Source of the DNA: an uncultured Desulfovibrio sp.
Lineage (GTDB): Bacteria > Desulfobacterota > Desulfovibrionia > Desulfovibrionales > Desulfovibrionaceae
Length of the DNA stretch: 9,018 nt
Direction: 5' to 3'
NCBI GenBank assembly: GCA_945871415.1
Contig: CAMBWG010000070.1
Location: 1 to 9,018 of the forward strand
Position 1 is the stretch's first letter; every line of letters starts with the position of its first letter. The notes below the pieces were generated by a model. It did no database searches, had not been told where the DNA came from, and was given only the letters and a program-made list of their open reading frames with translations. Below are positions 1-7,300 of the stretch, in pieces. The position numbers and the translations under genes were made by a program.

Positions 1-55
1 GGAAAAAGAAAGGAAAAGGACAACAAAAAAACGCGACATAACCGCGCTTTTCCCG
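1..55. repeat. 55-bp perfect direct repeat, copy 1
   Basis: These 55 bases recur without a mismatch at 467-521, an offset of 466 bp. The unit starts purine-rich (GGAAAAAGAAAGG) and ends in a terminator-like stem: AAAACGCG (28-35), a 7-nt loop, CGCG (43-46), one bulged C, then TTTT (48-51). Similarity stops abruptly after base 55. Because the window starts here, the repeat may extend further left. It could be a tandem-duplication remnant, a duplicated terminator or a dispersed intergenic repeat. Confidence 0.9.
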
Positions 56-250
56 TCTCCCTTCCCTGCCGCCGGATTTTCTTCCACTCCCCCGCCGCCC
101 GGCACAGCTTCCCCGCCGGTTTCCCGCCGAAACCGCCGCCCGGCAGGGCCACACCCTCCGCCCCATGCCCTGATGCAGCGTGGCGCGGGCGCGAAGGCGA
201 TCCCGGACGCCCGAAGGGCGGACGGAGCGCCAAAGCAGGCGCGGACATCA

Positions 251-269
251 CCCGGCCGAAGCGGCCGGG
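251..269. other. Perfect 8-bp GC stem-loop
   Basis: CCCGGCCG (251-258), loop AAG, CGGCCGGG (262-269) forms a perfect 8-bp GC-only stem. A smaller stem with a GAA loop lies 30 bases upstream (208-220). No T-run follows, so it is not a standard rho-independent terminator. It may be part of a structured RNA or a repeat-type intergenic hairpin. Confidence 0.6.
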
Positions 270-353
270 AAGGTTCGCGCCGATGCCCCGCGCGACACGC
301 GGCGGACGGGGTACAGTCCAACTCAAGAGACAATTTTCGCGTTACCCCCAAAA

Positions 354-386
354 GGGGAGTACGGGGGTGCAGGGGGTGTAGAGGGG
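354..386 (+). other. Candidate G-quadruplex
   Basis: Four runs of four or five G (354-357, 363-367, 372-376, 383-386) are separated by loops of 5, 4 and 6 bases. This satisfies the usual four-tract G-quadruplex pattern on the + strand. The first run also pairs with CCCCC at 345-349 and the last sits inside the 380-399 hairpin, so folds would compete. Whether it forms in the cell is unknown. Confidence 0.5.
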
Positions 387-399
387 ATTTTTCCCCTCT
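380..399. other. 8-bp stem-loop with T4 loop
   Basis: AGAGGGGA (380-387), loop TTTT (388-391), TCCCCTCT (392-399) is a perfect 8-bp inverted repeat. It is symmetrical and lacks a trailing T-run. A weak bidirectional terminator is possible, but no adjacent gene ends here inside the window. Confidence 0.45.
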
Positions 400-466
400 C
401 ACCCCATGCCCCGCGCCGGGCAGGCGACCCGCCGCCCATGCCGGGCGGCAGCCGCAAGACAAGGAA

Positions 467-521
467 GGAAAAAGAAAGGAAAAGGACAACAAAAAAACGC
501 GACATAACCGCGCTTTTCCCG
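467..521. repeat. 55-bp perfect direct repeat, copy 2
   Basis: Identical to bases 1-55, including the bulged stem at 494-513 followed by TTTT (514-517). It ends 99 bases before the start of the small exported protein gene at 621. It shows the same abrupt loss of similarity on its right side as copy 1. Confidence 0.9.
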
Positions 522-541
522 CCCCCGCGCGCATCCTCCGG

Positions 542-570
542 AAGGACGGCCCGCCGGACTGTCCTTTTTT
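542..570 (+). terminator. Possible rho-independent terminator
   Basis: AAGGAC (542-547) pairs with GTCCTT (561-566) around a 13-nt GC-rich loop and runs into six T (565-570). It lies about 50 bases upstream of the 621 gene, on the same strand. It would therefore end transcription arriving from the left and insulate the small gene. The stem is short and the loop long, so confidence is moderate. Confidence 0.45.
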
Positions 571-620
571 CCCTTCCTGCGCTACCATGAAGGCACATAC
601 CCCATTCGGAAGGAGCCCGC

Positions 621-914
621 ATGAAAAAATCTCTGTTTGTCGTCGGCCTTGCCGCCCTGCTGTGTGCCGCCGCCCCCTGCATGGCGGGTGAAAAAAGCGT
701 AAGCGAACTGCGCCAGATAGCCCAGGCCGGGGGCTCCCTCATTGTGGATATGCGCCACCGCCGCTACACGGTTACCGAATTGCTGACCATTGCCGCCGGT
801 CTCCAGCCCGACGCGACCCTGACCGTCAGAATGGACAGAGGCAACGAACTCAGCACAACGGAATGCCTGCAACTTGCCCAGACGCATCCGGGACAGATCC
901 GCTTCTGGTTTTAG
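621..914 (+). CDS. Small exported protein of unknown function with three alpha-beta-like repeats
   Basis: Encodes 97 aa. The start is supported by AAGGAG (610-615) five bases upstream of the ATG. Residues 1-22 look like a Sec signal peptide: two Lys, a hydrophobic stretch, then C-M-A before G23, which fits signal peptidase I. Neither Cys15 nor Cys20 sits in a proper lipobox. The mature part of about 75 aa appears to contain three copies of a motif (approximately 26-44, 49-71 and 75-97). Each has [ST]-x-E-[LC]-x-x-[IL]-A followed by a short beta-type stretch such as LIVDM, LTVRM or IRFWF. I infer a compact alpha/beta periplasmic domain. I do not recognise the family and assign no function. About 340 bases and a promoter separate it from the helicase gene, so it is probably not part of that operon. 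Confidence 0.8.
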   Translation: MKKSLFVVGLAALLCAAAPCMAGEKSVSELRQIAQAGGSLIVDMRHRRYTVTELLTIAAGLQPDATLTVRMDRGNELSTTECLQLAQTHPGQIRFWF

Positions 915-1056
915 AGCATTTTCAGTTTGAAACGCTGTGCGTTTCAAACCATACGGCTTGTTGCTTCGCGAAAAAAGCGCTGTTATTCCGACCAGTTCTT
1001 GCGTGCGGCATAACACCGCCCCGCGTTTTGCCTTTTTCAGAGGTAAAACGCTCTGG
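913..1056. repeat. Intergenic repeat element with imperfect terminal inverted repeats
   Basis: The element begins with AGAGCATTTT (913-922), overlapping the stop codon of the 97-aa gene. It ends with AAAACGCTCT (1045-1054), the reverse complement with one mismatch, giving a MITE- or REP-like unit of about 142 bp. Inside are a perfect 11-bp hairpin (925-949) and a 7-bp stem GCGTTTT/AAAACGC (1023-1029 with 1045-1051). Its right end (1016-1056) recurs inverted at 8799-8839. It codes for nothing. I believe similar sequences are common between genes in Desulfovibrio, but cannot check that here. Confidence 0.6.
925..949. terminator. Perfect 11-bp hairpin just after the 97-aa gene
   Basis: GTTTGAAACGC (925-935), loop TGT, GCGTTTCAAAC (939-949) is a perfect inverted repeat starting 10 bases after the stop codon at 912-914. 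It lacks a T-run, so if it stops transcription it does so inefficiently or with help. It may instead stabilise the mRNA 3' end. The stem itself is certain; the terminator role is inferred from position. Confidence 0.45.
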
Positions 1057-1254
1057 AAATAGAAACTCATACATAATTCAAACAACGGGAGCACGCGACG
1101 CACAGCCCCTGCAAAAGCCTGCCCGGCGCCGTCTCTGCCGCCCGACTGCGGCAAATGACGCTTTGTCTTGCCACATGGCTCGCCTGCCGGTATAGCATCT
1201 CCGTTACTGCCCGTTCCCGAGACATGAGCAACAGAGGAACACAAGGAAGCAAGC
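1057..1254 (+). other. Leader region of the helicase-methylase operon
   Basis: Non-coding. It holds the promoter candidate at 1168-1196, a predicted leader of about 50 bases, and the helicase Shine-Dalgarno AAGGAAG (1243-1249), five bases before the ATG. A second purine patch, AGAGGAA (1233-1239), lies just upstream. I see no clear operator palindrome and no regulator gene next to the operon. Confidence 0.5.
1168..1196 (+). promoter_or_regulatory. Sigma70-type promoter for the helicase-methylase operon
   Basis: TTGCCA (1168-1173, 5 of 6 to the -35 consensus), a 17-bp spacer, then TATAGC (1191-1196, 4 of 6 to the -10 consensus). Transcription would start near 1203, giving a leader of about 50 bases before the ATG at 1255. 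Spacing and position are ideal. It is a motif match only, with no experimental support. Confidence 0.55.
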
Positions 1255-4200
1255 ATGAAGACCGCGCCGGAAACCGGCCAGACCGTCCTGGTACGGGGCA
1301 GGCCGTATATTGTGGAAGAATGCAGCGAACAGGCCATATCGGAGGGCACGCAGGAGTGCCAGCATCTGGTGACGCTCTCCTGCCTTGACGAAAATTCCCT
1401 TGATGAAAAAGTGCAGATCATCTGGGAACTGGAGCCGGGGGCGGAAATGCGCGAGGCATCGTCATTGCCCGACGTGCGCGCCTTTGACGATCCCGGCGAT
1501 CTGGACGCCTTTCTGTACGCTGTCCGCTGGGGCATTATTTCCCAGATGGATCACAGCAACATGCAGTCGCCGTTCCGCAGCGGCGTGGAACCGGAAGACT
1601 ATCAGCTGGAGCCGGTGGCCAGAGCCCTGACCATGCCGCGGGTCAATCTGCTGCTGGCGGACGACGTGGGTCTGGGCAAGACCATTGAAGCGGGGCTGAC
1701 CATGCAGGAGCTCATGCTGCGTAACCGCGTCAGCACGGTGCTCATCATCTGCCCGGCGTCTTTGCAATACCAGTGGCGGGACGAAATGCGCGACAAGTTC
1801 GGTCTGGAGTTCCGCATTATCAACAGCGAGGCCGTTTCGCGTCTGCGGCGTCAGCGCGGCATACACGTCAACCCCTGGACGCACTTCCCGCGGATCATCA
1901 CCTCCATCGACTATTTCAAGCAGGAGCGCGTGTTTCAGCGTTTTTGCGAGACGCTGCCCGCCGAAGGCGCCGGCAGCTGGCCCCGGCGCTACGATCTGCT
2001 GATTGTGGACGAGGCGCACAACATCGCGCCCGCCGGTTCTCTGCACTATGCCAGGCCCTCCCGGCGAACCCGCGTCATCCGCCGCATTGTGCCGCATTTT
2101 GAGCATCGTCTTTTTCTGACGGCAACGCCGCACAACGGCTACAGCGAAAGTTTTTCCGCCCTGCTGGAAACGCTGGACCCGCAGCGCTTCATCCGCGGGG
2201 TAACGCCGACGCCCGACATGCTGCGACAGGTCATGGTGCGCCGCATGAAGAGCGACATCGTGGGCTTTGACGGCAGGCCCCGCTTTCCCGCGCGCAGGAT
2301 TCAGCCGCTGGAAGTCAGCTACAGCGAAGAGGAACGCGCCGTGCACAGCCTGTTTCAGCGCTATGCGGAACTGTGCATGGCGCGGGTGCGCGATACGGGC
2401 GGGACGCCCTGGCTGGCCCTGCGCTTTGTGCTCATCCTGCTGAAAAAACGCCTGTTCTCCTCTCCGCGGGCCTTTGCGTCCACGCTGGAAAAACATGCGC
2501 AGAGCCGCCGGCAGGCCCGCACGACCCCGCGCCGCCCGCGTCAGCTGCAATGGCAGCTGCCGGAACTGGAGGAACTGCCGGACAACGAGGCCGACGAGGC
2601 CCTCGACGAGGCCCTCGACAGCGCCGCCGCGGCCCTGCCCGATCCCGACCGGGACGAGGAACAGGCGCTGACGGAATTGCGACGCCGGGCGCAGCAGGCG
2701 GCGCGGCGCCGGGACGCCAAGGCGGAATGCCTGCTGCGCTGGCTGCGGCAGACCCTGTGCCCCGACGGCGACTGGAACACAACGCGCGTTGTCATCTTTA
2801 CCGAATACATGGACACGCAGCACTATCTGGCCGAACTGCTGGTCCGGGAGGGCATGGGCGGCGACCGCCTGATCTGCCTCAACGGCGCCATCAGCGCGCA
2901 GGAGCGGGAGCGCTTCAAGGCGGCCTTTCAGGCAGACCCCGCGGAATCGCCCGTGCGAATCCTGCTTGGTACGGACGCCGCCTCCGAAGGCATCAACCTG
3001 CAAAACCACTGTTCACGGCTTATCCATTACGAAATCCCCTGGAATCCCAGCCGTCTGGAACAGCGCAACGGCCGCGTTGACCGCCACGGGCAGAACGCGC
3101 CCACGGTGGACATTTATCATTTTGTCCCCGCGGGCTTCGGGCAGGACGGCGACGCGCTGTCCGCGGACGCGGAATTTCTGTACCGCGTGGTGCAGAAGGT
3201 GGAAACCATCCGGCAGGACCTGGGCAAGGTGGGGCCAGTGATTGCCGAGCAGGTGGAACAGGTCATGCTGGCAGGCAGCGGCGGCCGCCGGGAACTGACA
3301 ACCACCCGGGCGGAACGGGATGCGGAAGCCGCGCGGACCCTGCTCAAAATGGATCGCGATCTGAAACGTCTTCTCCAGAACATCCGCACCCGTATGGATA
3401 CCACCCGGCAGGAGCTGCTGCTGACGCCGGAACACGTGCGCCATACGGTGGACGTTGCCCTGCGACTGGCCAAGCAGCCGCCGCTGGAACCTGCGGACGT
3501 GCCGGGCCTTCCCGCGGGGCGGGCCTTTCGCCTGCCGGCATTCAGCGGCGCATGGGCAGGCTGTCTGGAGGGCAACGCCCACCCCTACACGCTCAGGCCG
3601 CGGCCGGTCGTCTTCAGCGGCGACGATGCCGCCGGCCGGGATGATGTGGCGCTGGCGCACCTCAATCACAGGCTGGTGAGCATGAGCCTCCGCCTGCTGC
3701 GGGCGCAGCTCTGGGCCCCGGAGCTGGATCGCCGTCTGCACCGGGCCGCCTGCCGGCTGGTGCCGTCCTCCCTGATTTCCGAACCTGTCGCGGTGGTGCT
3801 GGGCCGCATTATCGTAACGGGCAGCACCAGCCAGCGCATCTACGAGGAAATGATCATGGCCGGGGGCCGGGTGCGGGCAGGCCGTTTTGCCCGCATGGGC
3901 GTGCAGGAGCTGGAAACCTTCTGGAACAGCGCCATGAACCTCCCGCCCATGCGCGCGCAGAGCATGGAACCCGGCATCAGCGAACTGTGGACGCGCATCG
4001 GCCCCGCCGCGCATCAGGCGCTGGAAGCGCGCTGCGACGAACGACTGAAAACCCTGCAAAACCGCATGGAGCGCCGGGCACAGGAAGAAACGGCCCGCTT
4101 TTCCGCCGTCATGGACGAACTGGCCGCCATGATCCGCGCGCACCTTCAGGAAATGAACAGACCGCAGCAGCTTTCTCTTTTTGACGAGGAAGAACGCGCC

Positions 4201-4374
4201 GCCTTTCAGGCGGACATGAATGTCCTGCAGGCGCGGCTGAAACGCATTCCCGCCGAAAAGGACGAGGAATGCCGCCATTTGCAGGCCCGCTATGCCCGAC
4301 CCCGCCAGACCCTCTTTCCGCTGGCCGTTCTCTGGTTCATTCCCCAAACCCTTGCCCGTGGAGGGGCCTGCTGA
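1255..4374 (+). CDS. drmD: SNF2/RapA-family helicase, DrmD-like (class 1 DISARM)
   Basis: Encodes 1039 aa. The ATG is preceded by AAGGAAG at a 5-base spacing. All superfamily 2 motifs are intact: Walker A GLGKT (139-143), DEAH (252-255), TATP (289-292), FTEY (515-518), GTDAASEGINLQ (572-583) and QRNGRVDRHGQ (603-613). These predict an ATP-driven double-stranded DNA translocase rather than an unwinding helicase. A charged linker (about 400-500), with an acidic run at 443-470, separates the two lobes. The C-terminal third has a likely coiled coil (about 923-967), QLSLF (972-976) and a hydrophobic end, LFPLAVLWFIP (1020-1030), which I recall as typical of DrmD. Size, C-terminus and the methylase partner support DrmD over RapA, which acts with RNA polymerase. 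The stop overlaps the methylase start. Probably cytoplasmic antiphage defence. Helicase call very sure; DrmD naming about 0.75. Confidence 0.9.
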   Translation: MKTAPETGQTVLVRGRPYIVEECSEQAISEGTQECQHLVTLSCLDENSLDEKVQIIWELEPGAEMREASSLPDVRAFDDPGDLDAFLYAVRWGIISQMDHSNMQSPFRSGVEPEDYQLEPVARALTMPRVNLLLADDVGLGKTIEAGLTMQELMLRNRVSTVLIICPASLQYQWRDEMRDKFGLEFRIINSEAVSRLRRQRGIHVNPWTHFPRIITSIDYFKQERVFQRFCETLPAEGAGSWPRRYDLLIVDEAHNIAPAGSLHYARPSRRTRVIRRIVPHFEHRLFLTATPHNGYSESFSALLETLDPQRFIRGVTPTPDMLRQVMVRRMKSDIVGFDGRPRFPARRIQPLEVSYSEEERAVHSLFQRYAELCMARVRDTGGTPWLALRFVLILLKKRLFSSPRAFASTLEKHAQSRRQARTTPRRPRQLQWQLPELEELPDNEADEALDEALDSAAAALPDPDRDEEQALTELRRRAQQAARRRDAKAECLLRWLRQTLCPDGDWNTTRVVIFTEYMDTQHYLAELLVREGMGGDRLICLNGAISAQERERFKAAFQADPAESPVRILLGTDAASEGINLQNHCSRLIHYEIPWNPSRLEQRNGRVDRHGQNAPTVDIYHFVPAGFGQDGDALSADAEFLYRVVQKVETIRQDLGKVGPVIAEQVEQVMLAGSGGRRELTTTRAERDAEAARTLLKMDRDLKRLLQNIRTRMDTTRQELLLTPEHVRHTVDVALRLAKQPPLEPADVPGLPAGRAFRLPAFSGAWAGCLEGNAHPYTLRPRPVVFSGDDAAGRDDVALAHLNHRLVSMSLRLLRAQLWAPELDRRLHRAACRLVPSSLISEPVAVVLGRIIVTGSTSQRIYEEMIMAGGRVRAGRFARMGVQELETFWNSAMNLPPMRAQSMEPGISELWTRIGPAAHQALEARCDERLKTLQNRMERRAQEETARFSAVMDELAAMIRAHLQEMNRPQQLSLFDEEERAAFQADMNVLQARLKRIPAEKDEECRHLQARYARPRQTLFPLAVLWFIPQTLARGGAC
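4360..4366 (+). promoter_or_regulatory. Ribosome binding site that fixes the methylase start
   Basis: GGAGGGG lies inside the end of the helicase gene, seven bases before the ATG at 4374. That ATG shares one base with the helicase stop (TGATG, 4372-4376). The strong site and the overlap indicate translational coupling. They favour 4374 over the in-frame ATG at 4269, which would add 35 residues inside the helicase gene. Confidence 0.8.
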
Positions 4375-7300
4375 TGTCTGCCGCCGCTGCCGCCGAACAT
4401 AACGAATGGCTTGCTCTGCTGGATGTTTCCGGCCCCTTCCTGACCCTGCCCGTCCTCATGCAGGAACTGCCGGACGGTCTGGATCGTCTGCCGTCCGACG
4501 CCATGCCCCTGCTGCGGGCGGCGCTGGCGCTGCGCGAAAATACCCGGAACCCGGAACAGGGCTGCCGCGACAGCGTTCTGAACGTGCTGACCGATCTGCT
4601 GGGCTACGACGCTTCCGTGCTGGCAGCGGCGGATTCCCTGCCGGTCTGCCCGAGTCTGTCCCTGCCGGAAATGGGCGAGGAACTGCGCCCCGACTGGGTG
4701 CTGCTGCCGCCCGCGGAAGCCAATCTTGATGATCCGGACGCCCCGGACCCGACGCCCGCCGACGGAGAACGCCGCCCCGTGCTGCTGGTCAGCGTCTGCA
4801 CGGCCCGCCTGGACGCCCCCCTGCCGGGACGCCGCTGCGCATGGAGCCCGGCGCGGCGCATGGCCGAACTGTGCCGGGCATCGGGAGTGCCGCTGGGGCT
4901 GGTGAGCAACGGCCGCCAGTTTATGCTGGTGCATGCCTGCCAGAACAAAACGTCAACCTTTGTCACCTGGGATGCGGACATCTGGCTGGAAGAACGCATC
5001 ACCGTGCGCTCTTTTGTCACCCTGCTGCACCGGCGGCGCTTCTTTTCGCTGACAGAGGAACAGACCCTGCCGCGCCTGCTGGAAAAAAGCGCCGACGCCC
5101 AGCAGTCCGTCACAGACAAGCTGGGCCTGCAGGTACGCGAAGCCATCACGGAATTTCTGCGCGCGCTGGATCGGCTGGATCGCAGCTCCGGCGCCGATTC
5201 CCTGCTGGCGGCCATCCCGGCCCGGCGCCTCTACGAATCGGCCCTTACGGTCATGATGCGTCTGGTCTTTCTGCTCTCCGCCGAGGAACGCGGCCTGCTG
5301 CGCCTGGGCGACCCGGTGTATGACGAGGCCTACGCCGTTTCAACCCTGTGCGGCAGCCTGCGCGAACAGGCCGACAAACACGGCGAAGAAGTGCTGGAAT
5401 ACCGGCACGACGCCTGGGTGCGCCTGCTGGCGCTGTTCCGTGCCGTCTATGGCGGCATCCGGCACGAGCGCCTGCGCCTGCCAGCCTACGGCGGCTCGCT
5501 GTTCAACCCCGACGCCTACCCCTTTCTGGAAGGACGCCCGCAGGACAGCTGCTGGCGCTCCGCGCCCGCGCACCCCCTGCCCGTGGACAACCGCGTGATT
5601 CTGCACATGCTGGAGTCCCTGCAATTCCTGCGCGACCGCCGCACAACCGGCCGGGACGAAGCCGTGCGCCTGTCCTTCCGGGGGCTGGACGTGGAACAGA
5701 TCGGCCATGTGTACGAGGGCCTGCTGGATCGCACGGCGGCCCGGGCCGACGGCGTGCTGCTGGGGCTGACGGGCAGGGGCGGCGAGATATTTCTTGCGCT
5801 GGACGAGGCGGAGACCTGGCGGGCGCAGGGCGAGGCGGAGCTGCTCTCCCGCCTGCACGACCTTACCGGCTCCACACAGGCGGCGCTGAAAAAGCAGCTC
5901 CGCGGCGAGCGGACGCGCGGACGCGGACGGGCCGCGCTGTCAGCCGACGAGCTCCGGGCCGAAACCGCCCGCCGGGAAACGGGCCTGTTCACGGCCTGCA
6001 ACGGCGACAGCGACCTGCTGGAGCGCGTCCGGCCCTTTGCCGGTCTGCTGCGTCAGGACAGCTTCGGCCTGCCGGTCATCGTCCCCGACAACGGCCTCTA
6101 TGTGACGGCGGGCAGTCAGCGCCGAGATACGGGAACCCACTATACCCCGCGTTCCCTTACCGAAATGCTGGTGGCGGCCACGCTGGAACCGCACGTCTAT
6201 TACGGCCCGGCCGAGGGCCTGCCGCGCTCGCAATGGCGGCCGCATTCCGCGGAACGCCTGCTGTCCCTCAAGGTCTGCGACATGGCTATGGGCTCGGGGG
6301 CCTTTCTGGTGCAGACCTGCCGCTATCTGGCCGACCGCCTGCTGGAAGCCTGGGCCGCGTCGGACGCCCGCTCCGGCAACGCCTCCCCGGAGGACGCGCC
6401 CCTGCCGGAAGACGCCGGGGAACGCCTGTTCCTGGCCCGGCGTCTGGTGGCGGATCGCTGCCTGTACGGCGTGGACAACAACCCGCTGGCCGTGGAAATG
6501 GCCAAGCTCTCCCTCTGGCTGGTCACCCTGCAAAAGGACAGACCGTTCAGCTTTCTGGATCACGCCCTGCGCTGCGGCGACGCCCTCATGGGCATCACCG
6601 ACATGAAACAGCTGGAAGAATTTCACCTCCGGCCCGACGTCGGCGGCGATCTGGTCTTCGGTTCCGCGGACATGCGCGCATCCGTGCAGATCGCGCAGCA
6701 GGCCCGCGCCCGGCTGGAAGCTATTCCCTCGGATACGCCGCTTAATGTGGAACGCAAAAACGCCCTGCTGCTTCAGGCCGAAGAAGCCACGCGCAGCCTG
6801 CGCCTGCGGGCCGACGCCCTGATCATGGCCGTACTCGGCGCGCGCGGCCGCCTGAGCGAGGATGCCCGCTATCAGTGGGTGGACAAACTGCTGTCCCCGC
6901 AGTTTGCCCGGCAGCCCGAAGCCCTGATCCGCTGGCTGGAGGACGAACGCGCCCGCCTTGTCCGCGGCAGCGGCCGGGAACTGGCCCAGCAGGACGAAGA
7001 CAACAACCCCGGCTTTACCCGCCCCCTGCACTGGGCGCTGGAATTTCCCGAAGTCTTCGGCCGGGAAAATCCGGGCTTCGACGCTATGGTGGGCAATCCG
7101 CCCTTTCTGGGCAGCCAGCGCATGCGCGAGGCGCTGGGCAATTTTTATCGGGAATATCTGGTGGCAGTTCTGGCCGATGGAACGCGGGGCAAGGCGGACC
7201 TGGCGGCCTACTTTTTCCGCCGCGCCGCCCAACTGACCCGGCAGGGCGGCGACTTCGGCCTTGTAGCCACCAATACGCTGGCTCAGGGCGACACCCGCGA

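Larger units (their letters stand above)
56..466. other. Non-coding, GC-rich, hairpin-dense interval between the two 55-bp repeats
   Basis: I see no credible gene on either strand. Open frames here overlap each other, lack a ribosome binding site and translate into low-complexity Arg/Pro/Ala/Gly sequence typical of GC-rich non-coding DNA. The interval contains stem-loops at 208-220 (CGCCC, loop GAA, GGGCG) and 251-269, then a G-rich tract (345-400). A structured RNA cannot be excluded, but I recognise no known family. Confidence 0.6.

Noticed and set aside
663..683. Lipoprotein signal in the 97-aa protein (Cys15, Cys20)
   Set aside because: Neither Cys is preceded by an acceptable lipobox (L-L and A-P precede them). 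A signal peptidase I site after Ala22 fits better.
173..742. Overlapping open frames on both strands in 173-742
   Set aside because: They conflict with each other and with the well-supported 621-914 gene, lack ribosome sites and are low-complexity.
4269..4373. Upstream in-frame ATG extending the methylase by 35 residues
   Set aside because: It lies entirely within the helicase gene and has a Pro-rich translation unlike the protein's N-terminus. The ATG at 4374 has a strong ribosome site and a stop-start overlap.
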